DNA of 64,000 nucleotides. It comes from Mangrovimonas sp. YM274 (GTDB taxonomy: Bacteria; Bacteroidota; Bacteroidia; Flavobacteriales; Flavobacteriaceae). The first letter of the stretch is position 1. Each line of letters opens with the position of its first letter. The position numbers were made by a program, and so were the translations under genes. Below are positions 1-8,716 of this stretch, piece by piece. The notes under the pieces are model-generated. The model was not told the origin of the DNA. It was given only the letters and a program-made list of their open reading frames with translations, and did not search any database. The stretch is from positions 903,501 through 967,500 of the forward strand of contig NZ_CP133091.1 in NCBI RefSeq assembly GCF_030908385.1, written 5' to 3'.

Positions 1-62
1 AGGAGGCCGACGTTACTAAGCGTAATTTTCATATTATAAAACAATCCAAACCATTACAATGA
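1..62 (+). CDS. C-terminal end of an upstream gene (partial)
   Basis: An open frame enters from the left edge and ends at a TGA (60-62) that overlaps the ATG of the next gene (59-61) in an ATGA arrangement. The visible tail reads EADVTKRNFHIIKQSKPLQ. The four-base overlap suggests translational coupling with the barrel gene. In Flavobacteriaceae such barrel genes often follow a small GLPGLI-family secreted protein; that identity is only a guess because the diagnostic part lies outside the window. Confidence 0.5.
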   Translation, partial: EADVTKRNFHIIKQSKPLQ

Positions 63-2764
63 AAAAACTTTTGTTTGTTATGTTGCTTTTGGCGACAAGC
101 TATTCTTTTGCCCAAATTAAAGTGGAAGGCGTCGTAAAGGATAGTATAGGAACTCCTCTGGAACTGGCTAATGTCATTGCCATTAATCAGGAAAGTAATA
201 TTTTGGAGTCCTTTGGTACTACTAACGACAAGGGGCGTTTTAAGCTAAATTTAAAGGCAAATTCCAAGTATAAAATTCAGGTGAGTTATATTGGAATGAA
301 AACTCACGAAGAAATTATTTCAACCCAGGAAGTAGATATTACCAAGAATTTTTCATTGCAAATGGACAATACTTTGGATGAGGTGGAACTGATTTATGAA
401 ATGCCCGTAACCGTAAAAGGGGATACGTTGATTTACAATGCCGATTCGTTTAAAAATGGAACAGAACGGAAGTTGGGGGATGTGCTTAAAAAGTTGCCCG
501 GGGTTGAAGTTACCGATGAGGGAGAAATAGAAGTGGAGGGCAAAAAAGTGTCCAAGGTAATGGTTGACGGGAAAGACTTTTTTGATGGTGATTCAAAATT
601 GGCTACTAAAAATATTCCTTCCAATGCGGTGGATAAGGTCCAGGTTTTAAAAAACTATTCCGAAGTGGGACAGCTGAGAGGAGTTACAGACAACCAAGAT
701 AATATTGCTATTAACATCAAATTGAAGGAAGGCAAGGAAAACTTTTGGTTTGGAGACATAACTGGAGGTTCGGGGGTTGCCAATGATGAAGGGTTGTATT
801 TGGTGCAGCCCAAACTGTTTTATTACAGCCCTAAATACAGCATTAATGTTATTGGAGATTTAAATAATATTGGAGAAGTAGCTTTTACCAGACGGGACTA
901 TTTTAATTTTAGTGGAGGGTTTAGAATGCCCAGTAGGCAAAGTGGTACCAACATAAATTTGGGAAATAACAACTTGGGCTTTTTGGCCATGCAGAATAAC
1001 AGGGCCAAGGCCATCAGTACCAAGTTTGGGGCGGCCAACTTTAGTTATTCGCCCAAAAAATCATTGGACATAAGTGGTTTTGCTATTTTTTCAAACACTA
1101 AAACAGAACTACAGGAAAATAATTTTGTACAATACACAAACCCGGAACTAGGAATTCCTGACGAAGTGACGCAAAGCAATACTATGCAGCGCAGTGATTT
1201 GGGGATGTTGAAATTAAGTGCCAGGTATAAGCCTAATGTAAACAATCAGTTGGATTATGATATTTTGGGACGAATGTCCAAAGAGTCGCAAGACCAATTG
1301 TTTAATTCTTCTGTAATAGGAAATACCAATCAATTTGAAGAAACCAGTCCATATAGTATTAATCAAAATCTGAATTATTACTACACCTTAAACGATAAAA
1401 ATATTTTTGCGTTGGAGGTTCAGCATTTGCTTCAAGATGAAGATCCATTTTACAACGCTATTTTGGAGGATAAAGAGAATTATGAGAATACGGCCAATGC
1501 CCTTGGGATGAATGCCGATCAGTTGGTATATGACATTGCACAGGACAAGCGTATCAAGTCCAATCAAATGGATGCCAAGTTGGATTATTGGAATGTGTTG
1601 AGCCAGAGAAGTGATATCAATTTTACCTTCGGCACGATACTTAGCAATCAAAAGTTCGATTCGGAAATCTTCCAGTTTTTGGATGACGGTTCAGTTTTTG
1701 ACCCAACGCCAACCTTTAATGACGGATTGGATACCAATAACACCGACTATAATTTTAGTGATATTTATTTGGGGGTGCATTACCGATTCAAACGAGGAAA
1801 GTTTACCATTTCACCTGGATTTTCTACTCATGCTTATAGTACAAAAAATGTACAGTATGGAGACACCTATAAAGATAATTTCTTCCGTGTGTTACCAGAT
1901 TTTAACATGCGCATTCAATTGAAGAAAAGTGAGAATATTAATTTGAATTATAGAATGCAAACCCAGTTTACCGATGTGACCAATTTAGCAAAGGGGCTGG
2001 TGTTAAATAACTATAATTCCATTTTTGCAGGCAATGAGGCTTTGGATAATGCAGTGTCCCATAATGTAAACCTGACCTATTTTAGTTTCAACATGTTCAA
2101 TTACACCAACGTGTTTGCCAATGTAAGTTACAGCAAGCGTATTGATCAAATTAGGAGTTTGTCTAATTTTGAAAGTGTGATCCGTACCAGTTCTCCATTT
2201 AACTCGTCTTTTGCGGATGAAACGGCTTCGGCCAATGGACGTTTTCAAAGGCGTTTTGGGAAATTGCAGGCTTCCGTTAATGGAGGGTTGACCTATTTCA
2301 AATTTGCACAATTCATTCAGTCGCAAACCTCGGTGAATGAAAACTATACTCAAAATTACAGGGCTGAGTTACGTACCAATTTTAGGGAGGTGCCAAATGT
2401 GGAGCTTAGCTATGCCTATACCATTCAAGATAGTGATCAAGGCGATACCAGAGCCAAGTTTTATACCAGTACGCCATCTGTTGAGTTTGATGCCTACATT
2501 TGGAAGTGTATTACTTTTAGAACCGATTTTTCTTATACCAATTTCAGTAATGAAGATGGTACCATAAATGATTATAAGTTCTGGAATGCGTCTTTGTCCT
2601 ATCGAAAAAATCAGGACGCTAAATTGGAGTATGAGCTAAAAGCTACCAACTTATTGGATACCAGATCGCAAAATGAAAGCAGTACCAGTGATACCAGTAT
2701 CAGGGCCAGTGAGTATTATATTCAACCACGGTATGTTACGTTTAGATTGATTTATACCTTGTAG
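59..2764 (+). CDS. TonB-dependent-receptor-like outer membrane beta-barrel protein
   Basis: A 901-residue protein with a clear signal peptide (residues 1-18, cleavage near SFA|QIK), a carboxypeptidase regulatory-like beta-sandwich domain (about 20-105, starting VEGVVKDSIGTPLELANV), a plug-like region (about 110-230, with LPGVEV, VMVDGKDFF and the VQVLKNY stretch) and a long C-terminal part rich in alternating aromatic and polar strands typical of a beta-barrel. It should sit in the outer membrane. The architecture is that of the Bacteroidota outer-membrane-beta-barrel family related to SusC/TonB receptors. No SusD-like partner is visible, so a specific substrate cannot be assigned. Its start overlaps the stop of the upstream gene, so the two probably form an operon. 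Confidence 0.8.
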   Translation: MKKLLFVMLLLATSYSFAQIKVEGVVKDSIGTPLELANVIAINQESNILESFGTTNDKGRFKLNLKANSKYKIQVSYIGMKTHEEIISTQEVDITKNFSLQMDNTLDEVELIYEMPVTVKGDTLIYNADSFKNGTERKLGDVLKKLPGVEVTDEGEIEVEGKKVSKVMVDGKDFFDGDSKLATKNIPSNAVDKVQVLKNYSEVGQLRGVTDNQDNIAINIKLKEGKENFWFGDITGGSGVANDEGLYLVQPKLFYYSPKYSINVIGDLNNIGEVAFTRRDYFNFSGGFRMPSRQSGTNINLGNNNLGFLAMQNNRAKAISTKFGAANFSYSPKKSLDISGFAIFSNTKTELQENNFVQYTNPELGIPDEVTQSNTMQRSDLGMLKLSARYKPNVNNQLDYDILGRMSKESQDQLFNSSVIGNTNQFEETSPYSINQNLNYYYTLNDKNIFALEVQHLLQDEDPFYNAILEDKENYENTANALGMNADQLVYDIAQDKRIKSNQMDAKLDYWNVLSQRSDINFTFGTILSNQKFDSEIFQFLDDGSVFDPTPTFNDGLDTNNTDYNFSDIYLGVHYRFKRGKFTISPGFSTHAYSTKNVQYGDTYKDNFFRVLPDFNMRIQLKKSENINLNYRMQTQFTDVTNLAKGLVLNNYNSIFAGNEALDNAVSHNVNLTYFSFNMFNYTNVFANVSYSKRIDQIRSLSNFESVIRTSSPFNSSFADETASANGRFQRRFGKLQASVNGGLTYFKFAQFIQSQTSVNENYTQNYRAELRTNFREVPNVELSYAYTIQDSDQGDTRAKFYTSTPSVEFDAYIWKCITFRTDFSYTNFSNEDGTINDYKFWNASLSYRKNQDAKLEYELKATNLLDTRSQNESSTSDTSIRASEYYIQPRYVTFRLIYTL

Positions 2765-2815
2765 AAGGTCTATTCTTTCAGCCGAAAAAATAATTACGTT
2801 CTTTTATCTTTTTTA

Positions 2816-2846
2816 TTTGCGCAAATGAAAAACTGGTGTATCTTTG
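2816..2846 (+). promoter_or_regulatory. Bacteroidota-type promoter of tRNA-Tyr
   Basis: TTTG at 2816-2819, a 19-base spacer and TATCTTTG at 2839-2846 match the known Bacteroidota -33/-7 consensus (TTTG-N19-TAnnTTTG). The -7 box ends 11 bases before the mature tRNA 5' end, a sensible distance for a short 5' leader. Confidence 0.8.
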
Positions 2847-2857
2847 CGCTCGGTTTT

Positions 2858-2939
<82 letters not shown>

Positions 2940-2944
2940 CGAAT

Positions 2945-3005
2945 AAATTCAAAAAGCAAGCTAAATGAAAGCTTGCTTTTTTTATTTAGCTTGCTTTTTG
3001 AATTT
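2945..3005 (+). terminator. Nested inverted repeat downstream of tRNA-Tyr, likely terminator
   Basis: An inner hairpin (AAAGCAAGCT, six-base loop, AGCTTGCTTT) runs directly into seven T residues, a good intrinsic terminator for the tRNA. The same left arm also belongs to a larger perfect 22-bp inverted repeat, 2945-2966 against 2984-3005, so two mutually exclusive hairpins can form. Confidence 0.75.
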
Positions 3006-3019
3006 TCAAAGCGAGGCCG

Positions 3020-3053
3020 GCAGGATCAACACAGTTAATCCTGCTCTTCCCAC
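3020..3053 (+). repeat. Imperfect copy of the tRNA-Tyr 3' end
   Basis: Positions 3037-3053 match the tRNA 3' end and following base (2924-2940) at 16 of 17 bases, and a GCAGG matching the T-arm 5' strand lies at 3020-3024. The anticodon and acceptor 5' half are absent, so this is a tail fragment and not a working tRNA. It could be a decayed duplicate or the remnant of an attachment site. Confidence 0.5.
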
Positions 3054-3062
3054 TAAATCAAC

Positions 3063-3091
3063 AAAAGCCTGCAATTTCTTGCAGGCTTTTT
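3063..3091 (+). terminator. Intrinsic terminator
   Basis: A perfect 12-bp stem (AAAAGCCTGCAA / TTGCAGGCTTTT) with a TTTC loop, ending in a T run. It is the second terminator after tRNA-Tyr. Confidence 0.85.
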
Positions 3092-3357
3092 GCTTTTAAA
3101 AGCTCTATTAATTACTTTCTAATTTGAACGTCTTTCATGTTTGAAGATGTCCCTTTTTTTTGCTTCTGTTGCTGATAAATGTCATATTTTGATTGTTTTA
3201 AGTTGCGTAACTTTAAGAGTTGGGTGTATATCAGTGTCTTGATTTTGTTTGCTGTTTTCCCAATTTATTATCCCCATGTTTTATTGGATGTTGTTTGAGT
3301 GATGTTTTTAGGTATAGCAGAAGGACCTGAAGTGGCTGTGAATTAAATTTAAATGTC
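3092..3357. other. Intergenic stretch before the universal stress gene
   Basis: AT-rich sequence with no convincing reading frame or RNA structure. A near-consensus -7 box (TAACTTTA, around 3207-3214) is present but has no well-spaced -33 element, so the promoter of the downstream gene is not resolved. Confidence 0.4.
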
Positions 3358-4200
3358 ATGAAAAATATACTCCTACCCACCGATTTTTCTGAGAATTCTT
3401 GGAATGCCATCAAATATGCTTTGCAGCTATTTGAGAATGAAACTTGTAAATTTTATTTACTCCATACCTATACACCGCCAATTTATCAAATGGATTATGC
3501 TTTACTGATTCCTGATAATTTAAGCATGGTAGATACCGCTAGAACTAAAGCTGTAGAGGGGTTGAATAATTTTGTGGAACGCATACATAAAGAATTTCCA
3601 AATTCCAAACACACCATTGAGTATCAAGCTATATTTAATACCTTGATTCAGGAAATCATCATATTTACTAGACAAAAGGAGATAGATTATATAGTGATGG
3701 GGACCAAAGGTGCATCTGGAACTAAAGGGATTTTATTTGGTTCCAATACGGTACATGTCTTTAAAAGTGTAAAATGTCCAGTGTTGGCCATTCCTGAAAA
3801 TTTTACTTTTGAAACGCCACACGAAGTGTTGTTTCCAACGGATTACTCAATTCAATACAAAGAAATTCAATTAAAGCCTATTCGCGATATTTTGTCGGCA
3901 CATAGTTCTCGCATTAATATTTTAAATGTAGAGCCAGATATAGGTTTATCTGACTGGCAAGAAAGCAACAAGGCAATTCTAGATGATTACTTTAAAAACA
4001 TGGCTCATATATTCCATAGTTTGAGTGACTTGACAGTTGTAGAGGCTATTGCAAAATTTCAGGTTAAGGCCAAAATTAATTTGCTGGTCATGATTAATAA
4101 TAAGCACTCCTTTTTTGAAAACTTGTTTTTCAAATCCAATATCAATCAAATAGGGTTCAATCTTAAAGTTCCATTTTTATTGATCCCTTCAAAAATGTAA
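3358..4200 (+). CDS. Universal stress protein, tandem UspA domains
   Basis: A 280-residue cytosolic protein. The first UspA domain (about 1-145) starts KNILLPTDFSENSWNAI and carries the nucleotide-binding signature GTKG-x9-GS followed by VFKSVKCPVLAIP. The second half (about 155-280) keeps the fold pattern (VLFPTDYS at its start, VPFLLIPSK at its end) but lacks the glycine signature and probably does not bind ATP. Two-domain Usp proteins are common in Bacteroidota and are linked to stress tolerance; no specific partner is indicated. It lies 70 bases upstream of the exonuclease III gene on the same strand, so the two may be co-transcribed. Confidence 0.85.
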   Translation: MKNILLPTDFSENSWNAIKYALQLFENETCKFYLLHTYTPPIYQMDYALLIPDNLSMVDTARTKAVEGLNNFVERIHKEFPNSKHTIEYQAIFNTLIQEIIIFTRQKEIDYIVMGTKGASGTKGILFGSNTVHVFKSVKCPVLAIPENFTFETPHEVLFPTDYSIQYKEIQLKPIRDILSAHSSRINILNVEPDIGLSDWQESNKAILDDYFKNMAHIFHSLSDLTVVEAIAKFQVKAKINLLVMINNKHSFFENLFFKSNINQIGFNLKVPFLLIPSKM

Positions 4201-4270
4201 AACGCTTAAATTTACTGAGGAAGTGGCTTGCTTCTTGTAGTAAATGTTCAATGAGTGAAATTAATAGTAT

Positions 4271-5035
4271 ATGAAAATTGTTTCCTGGAATGTTAATGGT
4301 GTTAGAGCTATATTAAATAAGGGGTTTAAAGAATCTGTAGAGACTATAGCACCTGATATACTGTGCCTGCAGGAAACTAAGGCGCAAGATAGTGAGGTGC
4401 GCAAGGCTTTGGATGGATTTAAGGAGTATACGCTACATTGTAATTCGGCTAGTAAAAAGGGGTATTCAGGAAGTGCTTTATTGGTAAAGCAATTGCCGTT
4501 GTCCGTAACAAATGATATTGGAGTAGAGGAACATGATGATGAAGGGCGTGTACAGTGTGCGGAATATGGGGATTTTTATTTGGTGAATGTATATGTACCC
4601 AATTCGGGGCAAAAATTGGATAGGTTGGAGTATCGAAAACAGTGGGACAAAGATTTTCTGAAGTATTTAAAAGATTTGGAAAGCAAGAAGCCAGTTATAG
4701 TTTGTGGCGATTTTAATGTGGCGCATCAACCAATGGATCTAAAAAACGACAAAGCCAATTATAACAAAACAGCAGGGTATACTCAAATTGAAATTGATGG
4801 TATGGATGCTTTTATAGCTGCTGGTTTTGTAGATGTGTTTAGGGAGTTGCATCCAGATGAAGTTGCCTATACTTATTGGAGTTACCGTTTTAAGGCAAGA
4901 GAACGTAATGTGGGGTGGCGGATTGATTATTTTTTGGTGAGTAAGGTTTTGCTCGATAGGGTTAAATCTGTAACCATTTTTAATGACGTTTATGGTTCAG
5001 ACCATTGCCCAGTGCAGTTGGAAATAGAACTGTAG
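4271..5035 (+). CDS. xth: Exodeoxyribonuclease III
   Basis: A 254-residue member of the endonuclease/exonuclease/phosphatase family. Visible motifs are the metal-site KIVSWNVNGVRA at the N-terminus, LQETKA (metal-binding Glu), NVYVPNSG, GDFNVAH, WRIDYFLVS and the terminal SDHCPV with the catalytic Asp-His pair. The enzyme cleaves DNA at abasic sites and trims 3' ends during base-excision repair. Length and motif order match the ExoA/XthA family. Confidence 0.93.
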   Translation: MKIVSWNVNGVRAILNKGFKESVETIAPDILCLQETKAQDSEVRKALDGFKEYTLHCNSASKKGYSGSALLVKQLPLSVTNDIGVEEHDDEGRVQCAEYGDFYLVNVYVPNSGQKLDRLEYRKQWDKDFLKYLKDLESKKPVIVCGDFNVAHQPMDLKNDKANYNKTAGYTQIEIDGMDAFIAAGFVDVFRELHPDEVAYTYWSYRFKARERNVGWRIDYFLVSKVLLDRVKSVTIFNDVYGSDHCPVQLEIEL

Positions 5036-5138
5036 TTGTTCCTGTGTTATGGTGCACTGAACTATGTTAAGGTAAGGGTAAAGCAATACCCCGCCAATCT
5101 TTAATTGGTGTTGTAGTTTGGGCCAATCAATGTTTTGA

Positions 5139-5546
5139 TTAAAGACTTTTTACAAAGCTGAATACAATTTTTTTAAATGATCTAAAATTACTTTCAAAAG
5201 TGGTGATACGATCTTTTATGCTTTTGTGTTCTTCTCTAAAACTGCTGTCAGACATAGGTTGTTCTCCATTTTCGATTTTAGATAGTAACCGTTCGTGTTT
5301 CATGATGACTTGTTGAAAGTCTTCAAAAAGATCTTTATGGATCTGGTCTAGTTCCTTTAGCATTTTTGCATGGTCTTTCTGCTGTTCGGTAGAAGGTGTT
5401 TTTTTAGATAAAAGGTCTTCAAAAAATCGGGTTTCATCTTTCCAAAAAGCTAGGTTTTCTAACCATTCTTTGCTTTCAAAATGCAGCACATTTAGTGCTG
5501 CTCCCAATAGGAGTTCGGTTTTTGGGTTTGCATGTGTTGTTTCCAT
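5139..5546 (-). CDS. Hypothetical coiled-coil protein A, paralogue of the 6418-6804 product
   Basis: A 135-residue, charged, almost entirely helical protein with no signal peptide or membrane segment. The stretch LHFESKEWLENLAFWKDE aligns with LHFEHKQWERELLFLEDE of the gene at 6418-6804, and the KHERLLSKI and C-terminal FKKIVFSFVKSL regions also correspond, so the two are divergent paralogues. It lies 11 bases after the sigma-like gene and is surely co-transcribed with it. No known family is recognised; a role as partner or regulator of the sigma-like protein is inferred from context only. Confidence 0.65.
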   Translation of the reverse strand: METTHANPKTELLLGAALNVLHFESKEWLENLAFWKDETRFFEDLLSKKTPSTEQQKDHAKMLKELDQIHKDLFEDFQQVIMKHERLLSKIENGEQPMSDSSFREEHKSIKDRITTFESNFRSFKKIVFSFVKSL

Positions 5547-5557
5547 GATATATTAAT

Positions 5558-6334
5558 TCAAGGTTTATTAGGATTTAAATAGTTCTTTATAAAACTGTCC
5601 CGAATGCTAATTCGGGCGGTCTGTATCAAGTGTATGGCTGATACGGTGGTAATTTGTTTGAGATTTGCTATTTCAGTTGGGGTAAAATTGTAGTTTGCAA
5701 ATAGGCTGAAGGTAGATTGAATAGGGGCGGGAAGCTGCTTAAGTACTGTGGCAATGTGTTTTTGGATTTTGTTGTCGTCCAATTTTCTGTCCAATTGATC
5801 AATGTACTGTTGTTCGTTATCTTCAATAAAAACATGGTTTAAAGTGTAATCGTTTTTATTGTAGGATATGTCATCTAGCTCTTCAAGCATCAGTAAATCG
5901 CCGTCTCCATCTGTGCTGAACTGTTCTTCCATTTCATTTCGTTCGTCTTTAGTGAAGTCGTCAATATTTTTATTGAAAAAGTTGTCAAATTCCTCATCAA
6001 CAGTAATATCTTCAAGTAATTTGTCTGTTTTTTTGAATAACCACAAGTAAAAGTCATCAGCCTTTTGTACCTCTTCAATATTATCGTAAACCTCTACAAA
6101 AAGTTGATCTATAATATCATCTGCACTGTATTTGTTTCTTGAAAAATGAGGATGGTTCGATAGGGTTGCCAGCCGTTCTTGAACATATTTCTTAAGGCTT
6201 GATAGAATTTTGAGAGTGAGGTTATTGAAGTCTTCTTTGTTGTTTGCTTTTTTGAGGCTGATTAGCTCCGGGAATGTCTCTGTGATAGTCATTCGTAGGT
6301 GGCTGGGTTTGTATATGTCTGCTGTAGCTTTCAT
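5558..6334 (-). CDS. Divergent sigma-70-like regulatory protein
   Basis: A 258-residue protein. The N-terminal third (about 25-115) resembles sigma region 2 (YSADDIIDQLFVEVYDNI, then DDFYLWLFKKTDKLLEDI). The middle (about 115-185) is strongly acidic. The C-terminal part (about 190-250) resembles region 4, with LKQLPAPIQSTFSLF followed by a helix-turn-helix-like FTPTEIANLKQITTVSAIHLIQTAR. It is longer than ordinary ECF sigma factors and the match is weak, so it could be a sigma relative without promoter-melting activity. It lies between two genes for paralogous coiled-coil proteins, a setting that suggests a dedicated regulatory module. Confidence 0.6.
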   Translation of the reverse strand: MKATADIYKPSHLRMTITETFPELISLKKANNKEDFNNLTLKILSSLKKYVQERLATLSNHPHFSRNKYSADDIIDQLFVEVYDNIEEVQKADDFYLWLFKKTDKLLEDITVDEEFDNFFNKNIDDFTKDERNEMEEQFSTDGDGDLLMLEELDDISYNKNDYTLNHVFIEDNEQQYIDQLDRKLDDNKIQKHIATVLKQLPAPIQSTFSLFANYNFTPTEIANLKQITTVSAIHLIQTARISIRDSFIKNYLNPNKP

Positions 6335-6417
6335 GGCTTTAATATTTAATTTTTTTGTTTTTGTACTCTTTGTGTTGAATTGCAGTTTCGTTTTAAGGAA
6401 GTTGTGCCGTTAAATAT

Positions 6418-6804
6418 TTACATGTGTTTTGAAAGGAATTTAAAGAACTCCCTTTTCAAATCATGATAGATCATTCTTTGGGTTTCCATGCGCTCTCTTA
6501 AAAGGAAGTGCTTTTTAGCTAGGTTGAAATTCATAGCAAGCTCACCTTTTTTGTCATGTTCGAACATGTCTGTTTCGTGGACGTTAATGTCATGTAAAAG
6601 TGAGTCTATAATCTCGTGCTGACGAATAAATTGGTTTTGGTAGTGTTCCAATTGCGCCAATACACTGTGGTGGGTCCAGCGTTCAACTAGTTCTTCTAAG
6701 CGGTTGTTGAATGATTGTAATTCATCTTCTAGAAATAAGAGCTCTCTTTCCCATTGTTTATGCTCAAAATGCAAATCTGAAATTTGGATTATTAGCGTTT
6801 CCAT
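6418..6804 (-). CDS. Hypothetical coiled-coil protein B
   Basis: A 128-residue helical protein, first gene of the three-gene minus-strand cluster. It shares the LHFExKxW pattern and overall helix layout with the 135-residue protein at 5139-5546. It has no Cys and is rich in His, Glu and Leu. It is separated from the sigma-like gene by 83 bases. Function unknown; family not recognised. Confidence 0.6.
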   Translation of the reverse strand: METLIIQISDLHFEHKQWERELLFLEDELQSFNNRLEELVERWTHHSVLAQLEHYQNQFIRQHEIIDSLLHDINVHETDMFEHDKKGELAMNFNLAKKHFLLRERMETQRMIYHDLKREFFKFLSKHM

Positions 6805-6864
6805 GAGTTCTAATGTTTAAGTTTTCATCTTGTTTAACTTATAGATTGTTGATGGTTGCCAAGA

Positions 6865-6879
6865 TTCCGGTCAACGGAA
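6865..6879. promoter_or_regulatory. Inverted repeat upstream of the sigma-like cluster
   Basis: A perfect 5-bp dyad, TTCCG-GTCAA-CGGAA, lies 61 bases upstream of the first gene of the minus-strand cluster. No Bacteroidota housekeeping promoter (TAnnTTTG) is visible on that strand here, so this may be an operator or an alternative promoter element. The remaining bases between 6805 and 7156 hold no gene. Confidence 0.3.
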
Positions 6880-7104
6880 AATGACATGGTAGAACGTTAA
6901 TAATTTCAATAGGGTTTAAAAGAGAAGCCTAATCTTGGAAAGATAAAATGTGGAGCTGATGAGGTATCAATATACGTTTAAAAATGTAAAATTGAAATGA
7001 TATTTATCAGTTGAAATACAGGTATTTAGGTTTGATTTTCTAAATGAGTTGTCGTCTATTTTACATTTTGTGTTGCTTCTGTTTTATATCATCTTGAAGT
7101 ATGT

Positions 7105-7126
7105 TCTAAAATAAGTTTATTTTAGA
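7105..7126. promoter_or_regulatory. Palindrome upstream of the M28 peptidase
   Basis: Two perfect 10-base arms (TCTAAAATAA and TTATTTTAGA) separated by GT, ending 30 bases before the start codon. The size and symmetry are those of a dimeric repressor site. The binding protein is unknown. Confidence 0.4.
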
Positions 7127-7156
7127 GAAATAAAGACTGTTGAAAATTCTGAATAT

Positions 7157-8716
7157 ATGGTATGTAATCTGTTTGCAAGGTATTTATTAATAGTTGGGGT
7201 GACGATCTCCACCGTTGGTTATGCTCAAGAATCCAAAGATATTATCGCTCGAATAGAGCAAGAGGCCAATAAAAATTCCCAATTGGAAAATTTGGCACAT
7301 CACCTTTTGGATGTCATTGGTCCCAGGTTAACAGGAACACCACAAATGGAACAGGCTAGTGATTGGGTTATGGAAACCTATAAAAAATGGGGAATTGATG
7401 TAGAAAGAGAGGATTGGGGAGAGTGGAAAGGTTGGGAGCGTGGGATTACCCATATCGATATGGTGTCACCTCGTGTGCAATCTTTAGAGGGGATTCAATT
7501 AGCTTGGAGTCCAACAACACCTCCAGAAGGTGTGGTTGGAGAGGTGGTGACCTTGCCTATAGTGAAAGATTCTATACATTTTCAGAAATGGTTAAAGACA
7601 GTAAAAGGAAAGTTTGTTTTGACTTCGAAGTACGAGTTAACAGGGCGTCCTGATAGTAGTTGGGAGAACTTTGCTAGGCCCGAGTCATTTGAAAAATTGA
7701 AGAATTCTCGCGATTCCATTACAAGAGCATGGTATAGAAACATTGCGAGAACTGGCTATAAAAGTGCGGATATTGTGAGGTTATTAGAGAATGCTGGAGC
7801 GGTTGGAATAATCTCTAGTTATTGGTCCAAAGGCTTTGGGGTGAACCGTATTTTTGGATCCAAGACAAAAGGCATTCCAACCCTAGATGTGGAATTGGAG
7901 GATTATGCCATGCTATATCGTTTAGCGGAAAGTGGAGCGAAGCCTAAAGTTAGGGTGGTCGCTCGTTCAAAAGATTTGGGTTTGGTGCCCGCATTTAATA
8001 CCATTGGAATGATTAAAGGGTCTAAGAAACCTGAAGAATATGTCATTTTATCGGCGCATTTGGATTCATGGGATGGTGCCACGGGAGCAACCGATAATGG
8101 AACAGGAACTGTGTTGATGATGGAAGTGATGCGCATTCTGAAAAAAGTGTATCCCAATCCAAAACGTACCATTTTAGTAGGGCATTGGGGAAGTGAAGAA
8201 CAAGGCTTGAATGGTTCCAGAGCTTTTGTAGAAGACCATCCTGAAATTGTGGAATACGTGCAGGTGGTCTTGAATCAGGATAACGGAACGGGGAGAATCA
8301 CGGATATCTCTGGGGCGGGTTTTTTGAATTCCTACGAATATCTCTCAAGATGGTTGGCAGCCGTACCTAAAGAAATTTCACAACAGGTGAAAACTACGTT
8401 TCCAGGGTCGCCTAGTAGCGGTGGTTCGGATAATGCGTCCTTTGTGGCCGCAGGTGTGCCGGCGTTTTATCTAGGAGCTCTTAATTGGGATTACAGGGAT
8501 TATACTTGGCATACCAATCGGGATACTTATGACAAGATTGTGTTTGATGATTTAAGGAACAACGTAATTTTAACGGCAGTCCTAGCTTATATGGCTTCCG
8601 AGGATCCTGAAACCGCTTCTCGTGAAAAAATAGTTATGCCTACGGATCCTAAAACAGGTGAACAGCAATTGTGGCCTGAACAGAAATCACCGAAAAGGTT
8701 GGGTGGCGTTGATTAG
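7157..8716 (+). CDS. Secreted M28 family zinc peptidase
   Basis: A 519-residue protein with an N-terminal signal peptide (about 1-23, ending TVGYAQ). A PA-like insert lies around 130-265. The catalytic domain carries the M28 zinc-ligand pattern: SAHLDSWDGATGATDNGTG near residue 300 (His and bridging Asp), GSEEQG near 347 (catalytic Glu pair), NQDNGTG near 374 and a late His in YTWHTNRDTYD near 455. The family hydrolyses N-terminal amino acids or dipeptides from peptides, here in the periplasm or outside. The stop codon overlaps the stop of the convergent MFS gene by four bases. Substrate specificity cannot be read from the sequence. Confidence 0.85.
   Translation: MVCNLFARYLLIVGVTISTVGYAQESKDIIARIEQEANKNSQLENLAHHLLDVIGPRLTGTPQMEQASDWVMETYKKWGIDVEREDWGEWKGWERGITHIDMVSPRVQSLEGIQLAWSPTTPPEGVVGEVVTLPIVKDSIHFQKWLKTVKGKFVLTSKYELTGRPDSSWENFARPESFEKLKNSRDSITRAWYRNIARTGYKSADIVRLLENAGAVGIISSYWSKGFGVNRIFGSKTKGIPTLDVELEDYAMLYRLAESGAKPKVRVVARSKDLGLVPAFNTIGMIKGSKKPEEYVILSAHLDSWDGATGATDNGTGTVLMMEVMRILKKVYPNPKRTILVGHWGSEEQGLNGSRAFVEDHPEIVEYVQVVLNQDNGTGRITDISGAGFLNSYEYLSRWLAAVPKEISQQVKTTFPGSPSSGGSDNASFVAAGVPAFYLGALNWDYRDYTWHTNRDTYDKIVFDDLRNNVILTAVLAYMASEDPETASREKIVMPTDPKTGEQQLWPEQKSPKRLGGVD

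Noticed and set aside
4210-4245. Hairpin after the universal stress gene (ATTTACT against AGTAAAT)
   Set aside because: Large imperfect inner loop and no T run; too weak to call a terminator.
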